Source: Dokdonella_A sp038237055
GTDB lineage: Bacteria > Pseudomonadota > Gammaproteobacteria > Xanthomonadales > Rhodanobacteraceae
Direction: 5' to 3'
Assembly (NCBI GenBank): GCA_038237055.1
Contig: JBBRZD010000088.1
Coordinates: 1-10,948, forward strand
Length of the DNA stretch: 10,948 nucleotides
Both the position numbers and the translations under genes were made by a program. The stretch's first letter is position 1. Every line of letters starts with the position of its first letter. The notes beneath the pieces were generated by a model that saw only the letters and a list, made by a program, of their open reading frames with translations, searched no databases and was not told the origin of the DNA. This document shows, piece after piece, positions 1-5,740 of the stretch.

Positions 1-691
1 CGAGGCTCGCCACCATCACGATGCGCTGCAGGAATGAAATGCCGTGCGGAAACATCGTCGTGCCGATCAAGTGGAAGACCGACGCAAACGCGAGCAAGGC
101 ACGATGCATCACCGGATTGTCCGCAACGCGGCTGGAGAGGCGGAACCAGACCTGCTGGAAAGGCGGCCGCTTCGGCGGGTTGAGTTCGTCGCGTGGATAC
201 ACGTGGCGAAACTCGAACGGACCGGAGCGCCCAAACCAGCGCTGCAGCTTGGTGGGCAGTTTTGCCAGTTCGTCGCCGGGCAGTGGGCTGGTCGGCGCGA
301 GGTCGTCGGGCTTCGGCACGGTGGGCATCGGCAACTGGTGCTCGACGCCGGCTTCCTCGTCCTGGAACGAGGCCGCGAAATTGAAGATCGGTTGACCATG
401 CTGGATCGCGGTCACGCGGCGCATCGAAAAACTGCCGCCATCGCGCGTGCGCTCGACGTGGTAGAGGATCGGCTGCTCGATGTCGCCGGCACGCAGAAAG
501 TAGGCATGCAGCGAATGCGCGCTGCGGGCGCCGTCGACCGTTTGTTGCGCCGCCGACAGGGCCTGCCCGAGCACCTGACCGCCAAACGCGTAGCGTGTGC
601 CGATGTCGCGGCTTTCACCGCGGAAGAAATTGTCTTCGACGCGTTCAAGCTGCAGCAGGGACAGCAATTCTTCGACAGGCGAGGTGGACAT
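1..691 (-). CDS. tesB: Acyl-CoA thioesterase II (TesB), C-terminus cut by window edge
   Basis: This enzyme hydrolyses medium- and long-chain acyl-CoA to free fatty acid and CoA in the cytoplasm; it is a double-hotdog protein. The frame is open from the ATG at 691 to the window edge, giving 230 residues of a family usually near 285-290. Family landmarks are FGGQVLGQAL (36-45), SAHSLHAYFLRAGD (57-70), RDGGSFSMRRV (83-93) and PHGISFL (215-221). The landmarks RDGGSFS and PHGI anchor an ungapped match to E. coli TesB (recalled from memory). At Asp204 of the E. coli catalytic triad (Asp204, Thr228, Gln278) this protein has Val205 (codon 77-79); the Thr and Gln positions lie outside the window. It sits 44 bases downstream of the amidase gene on the same strand, so the two may be cotranscribed. 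No strong Shine-Dalgarno sequence precedes the ATG. The family call is secure; activity is uncertain because of the Val. Confidence 0.93.
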   Translation of the reverse strand, partial: MSTSPVEELLSLLQLERVEDNFFRGESRDIGTRYAFGGQVLGQALSAAQQTVDGARSAHSLHAYFLRAGDIEQPILYHVERTRDGGSFSMRRVTAIQHGQPIFNFAASFQDEEAGVEHQLPMPTVPKPDDLAPTSPLPGDELAKLPTKLQRWFGRSGPFEFRHVYPRDELNPPKRPPFQQVWFRLSSRVADNPVMHRALLAFASVFHLIGTTMFPHGISFLQRIVMVASL

Positions 692-718
692 GTTTGCGCG
701 GGTTTGAAGAGGCGCGCA

Positions 719-724
719 AGTATA
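719..724 (-). promoter_or_regulatory. Possible -10 element for tesB
   Basis: On the minus strand TATACT lies about 28 bases upstream of the tesB ATG, in the short gap after the amidase stop codon. No recognisable -35 hexamer sits at 16-18 bases' distance, so this is only a -10-like match. If real, tesB would have its own promoter as well as any readthrough from the amidase gene. Confidence 0.22.
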
Positions 725-735
725 GCGATGTGTTG

Positions 736-1320
736 CTAGTGCGAATGCTCGGTGGTGATCGGAGACAGGCGTTCGAGTCCAACGCCGTCGAGTACGTCTG
801 CCCACGGAAATAGCGGGCCAGGGTCCTGCCGTCGTGGCAGCGACTTTGTGGCGTCGTCGCTTGCCGGCTCCAGGCGGCGGTCGAGGTCTTCGTGGCCGGC
901 GATCCAGCGCAGGTTGGCGTGATCGTTGCGCAACTGACCGAGCAATGCGCGCAAGGATTCGATCTGCTGCGCCGTGTACGGCACCGTAAACGCCTGGAAA
1001 CGGCTGTCGCCCCAATGCGGGTAGCGTCCGATGTTGACCAGTTCGATGCCGATCGAGCGCGGGTTGTAACCGAATGTGTGGTTGGCAATGCGCGTGTCGG
1101 CGACGAAGCGGAACACCTTGCCTTCGAGGTCAATGTAGTAGTGGCCGCTGTTGCCCGTGTGCGTGCCGGCGTAGTGGATGCGCTCGCCGAACTCGCGCGC
1201 CATCTTCATGTCGGGCAATTCGGTGCAGTGGATCACGACGAGATCGATCGCGGACGAAGGTCGCGCCGCAAGGCGTTCCTCGTAGGGCAGGGGCCAGTTG
1301 TCGATCGCGAGTGCCGGCAT
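736..1320 (-). CDS. N-acetylmuramoyl-L-alanine amidase, AmpD-like (Amidase_2)
   Basis: A zinc amidase that cleaves the bond between N-acetylmuramic acid and L-alanine in peptidoglycan or anhydro-muropeptides. The chosen ATG gives 194 residues. The Amidase_2 zinc ligands are visible: His31 in VVIHCTELP, His143 in IAGHED and Asp166 in RRQDPGPLFPW. The catalytic Glu is Glu93 in SIGIELVN. Where AmpD has Lys162 two residues before the Asp ligand, this protein has Arg164. The stretch between the second and third ligands is about 13 residues longer than in AmpD. No signal peptide follows this start, so a cytoplasmic recycling role like that of AmpD is more likely than an exported AmiD-like one. The frame stays open further upstream to 1491, but that part overlaps the divergent hydrolase gene and does not resemble a leader. 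The ATG has only a weak GGA upstream. Confidence 0.88.
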   Translation of the reverse strand: MPALAIDNWPLPYEERLAARPSSAIDLVVIHCTELPDMKMAREFGERIHYAGTHTGNSGHYYIDLEGKVFRFVADTRIANHTFGYNPRSIGIELVNIGRYPHWGDSRFQAFTVPYTAQQIESLRALLGQLRNDHANLRWIAGHEDLDRRLEPASDDATKSLPRRQDPGPLFPWADVLDGVGLERLSPITTEHSH

Positions 1321-1435
1321 TTTCAGGATTCCAGAAAGGAACGATGCGAGTGAAGGGGACAGGCTTGTGGGCCAGCGATTGCGCGGCAATGCTAGCATCA
1401 CGCTCTTTTTCCGCATGCAGCAGGCGCTCAAGCCA

Positions 1436-1948
1436 ATGAAAGGCACGGTCATCCTCTCGCACGGCCTCGAAAGCGGGCCGCAGGCGACCAAGGTCAGTGC
1501 GCTGGCCGAGGTCTGCGATGCGCTCGGTTGGGCCAGCGTGCGACCGGACTATCGCGACATCGATGCGCCTCGCGACCCGCTCGCGATCGATGCGCGCATT
1601 GCGCGTGCGCTCGAACAGACGCCAGCCGCCGGTCGCGTCGTGTTTGCCGGATCGAGCATGGGTGCCTTCATTTCAGGCTTCGCGTCGGTCCAACGCCGCT
1701 GCGAAGGCTTGTTTCTGCTCGCATTGCCGACCGCGATAGCGGGTTATCCGCATGCGTTTTCGGCCGCCGCTGTGCCGACTGCACTGGTCCACGGTTGGCA
1801 CGATGAGCTGTGCCCGGTGGATGCCGTGATCGGATTTGCGCGCGATCGTGGTGCGGATCTGAACCTGGTCAACGATGACCATCGCCTGAGTGCGCATGTT
1901 CACACCTGTGCGGATCTGTTCCGCAGCTTTCTTGATGGATTGTGCTGA
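1436..1948 (+). CDS. Small alpha/beta hydrolase
   Basis: A 170-residue alpha/beta-hydrolase fold protein of unknown substrate, probably cytoplasmic since no signal or membrane segment is seen. It begins with the typical first strand and oxyanion segment (TVILSHGLESGP, 4-15). The nucleophile elbow is GSSMG with Ser74. The likely acid is Asp123 in HGWHDELCP, and the likely catalytic His is His149 in NDDHRLS. This is close in size and layout to the YqiA-like minimal esterases and to unnamed hydrolases of Xanthomonadales. An in-frame ATG at 1415 would add seven residues; 1436 is preferred because it places the first beta strand at the N-terminus. The gene is divergent from the amidase gene and its stop is followed by one base and then the rlmKL ATG, so the two are probably cotranscribed. 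The fold is certain; esterase or thioesterase activity is an inference. Confidence 0.85.
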   Translation: MKGTVILSHGLESGPQATKVSALAEVCDALGWASVRPDYRDIDAPRDPLAIDARIARALEQTPAAGRVVFAGSSMGAFISGFASVQRRCEGLFLLALPTAIAGYPHAFSAAAVPTALVHGWHDELCPVDAVIGFARDRGADLNLVNDDHRLSAHVHTCADLFRSFLDGLC

Positions 1949-1949
1949 G

Positions 1950-4130
1950 ATGCTGACCCTGTTTGCGACCTGTCCGAAAGGACTTGAGCTGCTGCTGCGC
2001 GACGAGTTGCGCGCCCTCGGCGCCGAAGACGCACATGAGGCGCTGGCCGGCGTGCATTTCAGTGGTCCGCTCGAACTCGCCTACCGCGCCTGCCTATGGT
2101 CGCGCCTCGCCAGTCGCATCCTGGTGCGTATCGCGGAATTCGATGCCGCGGATGCGGACTCGCTTTACGCGGGCGTTCAGACCATCGATTGGTCCGAACA
2201 CCTCTCTCTTGAAGGCACATTTGCGATCGACGCGGTATCCGGTGCGAGCGCGCTCACCCACACCCAGTACATCGCGCTGCGCAGCAAGGATGCGATCGTC
2301 GACCAGTTCCGCGAACGCAGCGGCGAGCGGCCGAACATCGATGTCGAGCGACCATCGATTCGCATCAATGTCCGTTTGTATCGCAACCGCGCAACGCTGT
2401 CGCTTGATCTGTCCGGCACGCCGCTGCATCGCCGTGGCTGGCGCATGGGGCAGGGCGATGCTCCACTAAAGGAAAATCTTGCGTGTGCGATGTTGCTGCG
2501 TTCGGGTTGGCCCGCCGTGCATGCCGCCGGCGGCGCGTTGCTCGATCCGATGTGTGGCGGCGGAACCCTGTTGATCGAAGGCGCTCTCATGGCCGCCGAC
2601 GTCGCGCCGGGTCTCAAGCGTGAGTATTTCGGTTTCACCGGTTGGCGTCAGCACGATGCCAAGGCTTGGGACGCGTTGCTGACCGAAGCGGGTGAGCGAG
2701 CCGGAAATGGGTTGCGCAATCTGAAGCCGCTGTTCTTCGGTTTCGATCACGATCCGAATGTACTCAACGAAGCAAAGCGCAACGCGCAAGCCGCAGGAGT
2801 TGCAGGTTTCCTGCATCTCGCACGCCAGTCCGCCGAGCATCTGAAGCGGCCGGTCGATGTCGATACGCCGGGCTTGGTGATCTGCAATCCGCCGTATGGC
2901 GAACGCCTCGGCGAACGCGCGGCGCTCGGCGAATTGTATCGCGCATTCGGCCAGCGCTTGCGCTCCGAATTTGCCGGCTGGCGCGCTGGCATCATCGTTT
3001 CCGACGAAGAGCTGGGTCACCTGCTTGGGTTGCGTGCGGACAAGCGTTACGTGCTCTTCAACGGAGCCCTCGAATGCAAGCTGCTGACCTTCGACCTGAC
3101 CGAACATGTGCCGCGCGAGCGCGTCGTGAAGCCGCTTTCCGAGGGCGGCCAAGCCGTCGCGAACCGCATCGGCAAGAACCACAAGCATCTGCGCAAACGC
3201 TTTGAGCGCGAGGGCATCTCGTGCTATCGGATCTACGACGCCGATCTTCCCGAATATGCCGCCGCAATCGACGTCTACACGGCCATCGGGCGGGATCAAT
3301 TGAGCGGCTCGCAGGGGGTATTTCCACAGACGTGGCTGCATGTTCAGGAATACGCGCCGCCGCGCGACATTCCCGAGAACACCGCGCGCGATCGCCTGCG
3401 TGATCTGGTACATGCGGTGGGTGTCGCACTCGAGGTTCCGCGCGAGCGCATCGCGGTCAAAACGCGCTATCGAGCCAAGGGCGGCTCGAAGTACGGGCGT
3501 TTCGAGGAGCGCAACGAATTTCTGGTAGTGGAGGAGGGCGCGCTGAAGCTGCGCGTGAACCTGTTCGACTATCTGGACACCGGCCTGTTTCTCGACCATC
3601 GTCCGGTGCGTGCGCGCATGCGTGAACTCGCACGCGACAAGCGGTTCCTCAACTTGTTCTGCTACACCGCGACCGCGAGCGTGCAAGCAGCGGCGGGCGG
3701 CGCGCGTTCGACCGTCAGCGTGGATCTGTCAGCGACCTATCTGGAATGGGCTGCGCGCAACTTCATCTTGAACAGCTTCACCGGCAGCAGCCATGAACTG
3801 GTTCAGGCCGACGTTCTGGAATGGCTGCGCCATGACCGCGAAAGCTACGACGTGATCTTCGTGGATCCGCCGACGTTCTCCAATTCCAAACGGGCGGAGG
3901 ATTTCGACGTGCAACGCGATCACGCCCAATTGCTCAAACTGTGCGGCGAGCGACTGGCGCCGGGTGGCTTGATCGTTTTTTCGAATAATTCGCGTCGTTT
4001 CACGCTGGATGAAAGCGTGCAGCAGGCGTTCGATGTGCGCGACATCACAGCGGCGACGATCCCGTTCGACTTCTCGCGCAACGCGCGGATTCATCGGTGT
4101 TACGAATTGCGTCGTCTACACGAGAGTTGA
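1950..4130 (+). CDS. rlmL: Bifunctional 23S rRNA methyltransferase RlmKL
   Basis: A fused enzyme that makes m2G2445 (RlmL half) and m7G2069 (RlmK half) in helix 74 of 23S rRNA (E. coli numbering) during 50S assembly, with S-adenosylmethionine as donor. The product is 726 residues, compared with 702 in E. coli. The N-terminal THUMP domain spans roughly 45-155. The RlmL Rossmann domain has its SAM loop at DPMCGGGT (199-206) and the N2-guanine catalytic motif NPPYGERL (313-320). The RlmK half follows from about 400, with NLFCYTA (568-574) as its SAM loop and VDPPTFSNSKR (638-648) as its catalytic motif. Both active sites look intact. I chose the ATG at 1950 because MLTLFATCPKGLE matches the usual N-terminus; an in-frame ATG at 1935 would overlap the hydrolase gene by 14 bases. 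The layout TGA-g-ATG with the upstream gene suggests translational coupling. Confidence 0.97.
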   Translation: MLTLFATCPKGLELLLRDELRALGAEDAHEALAGVHFSGPLELAYRACLWSRLASRILVRIAEFDAADADSLYAGVQTIDWSEHLSLEGTFAIDAVSGASALTHTQYIALRSKDAIVDQFRERSGERPNIDVERPSIRINVRLYRNRATLSLDLSGTPLHRRGWRMGQGDAPLKENLACAMLLRSGWPAVHAAGGALLDPMCGGGTLLIEGALMAADVAPGLKREYFGFTGWRQHDAKAWDALLTEAGERAGNGLRNLKPLFFGFDHDPNVLNEAKRNAQAAGVAGFLHLARQSAEHLKRPVDVDTPGLVICNPPYGERLGERAALGELYRAFGQRLRSEFAGWRAGIIVSDEELGHLLGLRADKRYVLFNGALECKLLTFDLTEHVPRERVVKPLSEGGQAVANRIGKNHKHLRKRFEREGISCYRIYDADLPEYAAAIDVYTAIGRDQLSGSQGVFPQTWLHVQEYAPPRDIPENTARDRLRDLVHAVGVALEVPRERIAVKTRYRAKGGSKYGRFEERNEFLVVEEGALKLRVNLFDYLDTGLFLDHRPVRARMRELARDKRFLNLFCYTATASVQAAAGGARSTVSVDLSATYLEWAARNFILNSFTGSSHELVQADVLEWLRHDRESYDVIFVDPPTFSNSKRAEDFDVQRDHAQLLKLCGERLAPGGLIVFSNNSRRFTLDESVQQAFDVRDITAATIPFDFSRNARIHRCYELRRLHES

Positions 4131-4206
4131 GCAATTTCTTAACGCAGCCCGTGAAATGCTCAGTCTCGATTCAGCCGGTCGAACGCAGCATGCGAGTCGT
4201 ACTTCT

Positions 4207-4212
4207 GGAGGA
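4207..4212 (+). promoter_or_regulatory. Strong Shine-Dalgarno of the Gly/Tyr-rich protein
   Basis: GGAGGA lies seven bases before the ATG at 4220. It is the best ribosome binding site in the window and decides the start: the frame is open back to about 4097, but the signal peptide begins exactly at this ATG. Confidence 0.85.
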
Positions 4213-4219
4213 TAGGTTC

Positions 4220-4693
4220 ATGAACAACAAGGTTCGCTTCGCGGTGTTCGGTTTGCTGGTCGCTGCAGGCGTTGCGCTTGCGCCGTCTGCGTTCGCGCGC
4301 GGCCATGTGAATCTGGGTATCAACATTGGTTTGCCTGGTATCGGCATCGGATTTTCCGATTGTCGCCACTGCGGGTGGGGTGGCAACTATTACGGTGGCG
4401 GCGGCGGCTACGGCGGCGGCTACTATTCGGGCTACGCAGCACCCGCTTATTATGGGCCAGCGTATTACGGCCCGTCGTATTACAGCGCGTCTTATTACAG
4501 CCCCGGTTACGACGATTCTTCTTATTACGGATACTCGTCCTACGGTTCGGCCTACTACCGCAGTGGCTCTGGTCACCACGGGTACTATCGGGACAGCCAT
4601 CACGACCGCTACGACCGCGATGACCGCCGTCGCGATGGCGATTACGGACACCGTGCCGCCTACTACGATCGTAGCGGTTACAACCACCACTGA
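4220..4693 (+). CDS. Exported Gly/Tyr-rich protein with Tyr-Tyr pentapeptide repeat
   Basis: I do not recognise a named family. The 157-residue product starts with a classical Sec signal peptide: a basic n-region (MNNKVR), a hydrophobic core to about residue 20, and a cleavage site after SAFA (Ala26). The mature part of about 131 residues begins with a Gly/Ile segment (NLGINIGLPGIGIGF, 31-45). A single C-x-x-C follows (Cys48, Cys51), then a Gly/Tyr tract. From about 76 to 125 the sequence falls into five-residue blocks of the form x-Tyr-Tyr-(Gly/Ser)-(Pro/x). The tail, from about 119, is rich in His, Asp and Arg. There are ten Tyr-Tyr pairs in all. The protein is probably periplasmic or surface-associated. 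Low complexity, the CxxC and the His-rich tail would fit metal binding or a structural envelope role, but that is a guess. It is monocistronic by appearance, with its own strong ribosome binding site and a terminator 54 bases downstream. Confidence 0.78.
   Translation: MNNKVRFAVFGLLVAAGVALAPSAFARGHVNLGINIGLPGIGIGFSDCRHCGWGGNYYGGGGGYGGGYYSGYAAPAYYGPAYYGPSYYSASYYSPGYDDSSYYGYSSYGSAYYRSGSGHHGYYRDSHHDRYDRDDRRRDGDYGHRAAYYDRSGYNHH
4445..4594 (+). repeat. Degenerate 15-bp in-frame tandem repeat coding for xYY(G/S)P
   Basis: Ten consecutive 15-base units inside the Gly/Tyr-rich gene encode AYYGP, AYYGP, SYYSA, SYYSP, GYDDS, SYYGY, SSYGS, AYYRS, GSGHH and GYYRD. Tyrosine stays at position 2 in eight of the ten units. 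Third codon positions differ between units, so the repeat is held at protein level and is not a recent duplication. Confidence 0.75.
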
Positions 4694-4747
4694 TCGCCAG
4701 TCAGCGCTGGCGGCGTATCCTCCCCTTCCCCGCCGTCAGCACTCCCG

Positions 4748-4790
4748 CCCCGCGACGATTTCCCCTGATCGTCGCGGGGTTTCTTTATGT
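4748..4790 (+). terminator. Rho-independent terminator
   Basis: A perfect 12-bp stem pairs CCCCGCGACGAT (4748-4759) with ATCGTCGCGGGG (4768-4779) around an 8-base loop. The T-rich run TTTCTTTATGT follows directly. It terminates the Gly/Tyr-rich gene, whose stop codon is 54 bases upstream. The T-tract polarity gives the plus strand. Confidence 0.93.
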
Positions 4791-4805
4791 CCATGGATGG
4801 ACGGT

Positions 4806-4836
4806 ACGCTGGCAATGCAAGAGCAATTGCCAGCGT
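4806..4836. repeat. Perfect 11-bp inverted repeat without T-tract
   Basis: ACGCTGGCAAT (4806-4816) pairs exactly with ATTGCCAGCGT (4826-4836) around a 9-base loop. No T-run follows on either side, so it is not a second intrinsic terminator. It could be an operator for a dimeric regulator of the downstream lipid methyltransferase/phaEC block, an RNA hairpin, or a scattered intergenic element. The sequence alone does not decide. Confidence 0.6.
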
Positions 4837-4968
4837 CGACGTGCGATGACCACAGGGGCCGCGAACACTCCCCGCATCTCTGTGGGTCGGCAATTTAGGC
4901 GGTGCCCCAAACCCTTGCGCATCGCGGCCGGGCAGGGGGCAAACGCCGGCACGTGCTCCCCGCCGGGT

Positions 4969-4974
4969 TATGAT
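4969..4974 (+). promoter_or_regulatory. Possible -10 element for the methyltransferase gene
   Basis: TATGAT lies 31 bases before the ATG at 5006, a distance that fits a short leader. No matching -35 hexamer is visible at 16-18 bases upstream, so the call rests on the -10 match alone. Confidence 0.28.
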
Positions 4975-5005
4975 GGACCGCTATGTATCCCGATTTGGCT
5001 AGCGC

Positions 5006-5665
5006 ATGACCGACGACTCCAGTCGACCCAGTCCTACTGCAGCCGGCACAGCGCCGAGCGGCTGGACTTTTTTTCGTCAGTGGCTGAAAAATCCGCGCGC
5101 CGTCGCGGCGTTGGCACCGTCGGGACGCCAGCTGGCCGGAAAAATGATGGCCCAGTTACCGGTCGGTGCACGTCGCATCATTGAGTTGGGCGCCGGAACG
5201 GGCGTATTCACGCTTGCACTGATCGAGTGCGGCATTGCAGCCAACGACCTCCTTGTTGTCGAGCTGAACGAAGAACTTGCGCGTCTTCTGCAGCAGCAAT
5301 TTCCACAATCGCTGGTGGTGAATGGCGATGCATGCGACCTCGCAGGTATCGTGACCCGTCATCGATTTGCCGGTGCCGGAGAAGTGGATGCGGTGATCAG
5401 CGGTCTCGGATTCCTCACCATGCCGCGTACGCTGCAGAAGCAGATCCTGCAGGCCGTATTCGCCGTGCTGGGTTCAAATGCACCGTTGATCCAGTTCACC
5501 TATGGCCCGTCCAATCCTCTGCCGCGTGACCTGCTCAGCGAGCTCGGCTTGAACGTGCGCCGCGCAGGGATCGCTTTGTTGAACGTGCCGCCGGCCGTGG
5601 TTTATGTCTACACGCGCAACAGATCCACGTCGGTTCGTGCTGTGCGCTCCGGCGATACGAACTGA
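5006..5665 (+). CDS. PmtA-like phospholipid N-methyltransferase (COG3963 type)
   Basis: A class I SAM-dependent methyltransferase of 219 residues. The SAM loop is ELGAGTG (60-66), followed by the acidic second-strand residue in VVELNEE (Glu86) and NGDAC (106-110). The N-terminal WTFFRQWLKNP and APSG segments (20-40), ISGLGFLTMP (131-140) and FTYGPSNPLP (164-173) resemble the soluble, membrane-associating PmtA family. That family methylates phosphatidylethanolamine stepwise towards phosphatidylcholine. The family also resembles KsgA-type rRNA dimethylases, but the NPP(Y/F) motif of nucleic-acid adenine methylases is missing and SGLGF stands in its place. Residues 1-18 are Ser/Pro/Thr-rich and probably disordered. 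The gene lies 75 bases upstream of phaE on the same strand. The start has no clear Shine-Dalgarno sequence, which leaves it somewhat uncertain. Lipid substrate and products are inferred from the family. Confidence 0.75.
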   Translation: MTDDSSRPSPTAAGTAPSGWTFFRQWLKNPRAVAALAPSGRQLAGKMMAQLPVGARRIIELGAGTGVFTLALIECGIAANDLLVVELNEELARLLQQQFPQSLVVNGDACDLAGIVTRHRFAGAGEVDAVISGLGFLTMPRTLQKQILQAVFAVLGSNAPLIQFTYGPSNPLPRDLLSELGLNVRRAGIALLNVPPAVVYVYTRNRSTSVRAVRSGDTN

Positions 5666-5701
5666 TCGGTCCGTCGTAGCAGTAGAACAATCCTGGCGCG
5701 C

Positions 5702-5707
5702 TATCAT
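5702..5707 (+). promoter_or_regulatory. Possible -10 element for phaEC
   Basis: TATCAT in the 75-base gap before phaE, 33 bases upstream of its start codon. No convincing -35 is visible. It raises the possibility that phaEC has its own promoter besides readthrough from the methyltransferase gene. Confidence 0.25.
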
Positions 5708-5728
5708 GCACGCCGCTTTCCGCAATGC

Positions 5729-5734
5729 AGAGGA
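5729..5734 (+). promoter_or_regulatory. Shine-Dalgarno fixing the GTG start of phaE
   Basis: AGAGGA sits six bases before the GTG at 5741. No ATG closer to this site gives a complete N-terminus: the next in-frame ATG would remove the PDWMNQWQ segment that is typical of PhaE N-termini. The GTG is therefore taken as the true start. Confidence 0.75.
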
Positions 5735-5740
5735 CACGCC

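Larger units (their letters stand above)
4694..5005. other. Gene-free stretch of about 310 bases
   Basis: Between the Gly/Tyr-rich gene and the methyltransferase gene I see no credible coding region. It holds the terminator at 4748-4790, a second hairpin at 4806-4836 and a -10-like TATGAT at 4969-4974. Open frames crossing it lack family resemblance and run into the methyltransferase gene out of frame. Confidence 0.7.

Noticed and set aside
44..739. Plus-strand open frame of 231 codons across the tesB region
   Set aside because: Antisense to tesB, which shows clear family motifs on the minus strand; the plus-strand product is Arg-rich with no family resemblance, as expected of a high-GC shadow.
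2466..3686. Minus-strand open frame of 406 codons inside rlmKL
   Set aside because: Fully antisense to a gene with two intact methyltransferase motifs; no recognisable domain in the antisense product.
4097..4219. Possible 41-residue N-terminal extension of the Gly/Tyr-rich protein
   Set aside because: It would overlap the end of rlmKL and bury the signal peptide; the strong Shine-Dalgarno at 4207-4212 points to the ATG at 4220.
4160..4690. Minus-strand Val/Ile/Ala-rich open frame opposite the Gly/Tyr-rich gene
   Set aside because: Hydrophobic runs arise from reading the Tyr (TAY) and Gly (GGN) codons backwards. The plus strand has the ribosome binding site, signal peptide and terminator.
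4846..5184. Plus-strand open frame of 112 codons in the gap before the methyltransferase gene
   Set aside because: No ribosome binding site or family resemblance; it runs into the methyltransferase gene in another frame.
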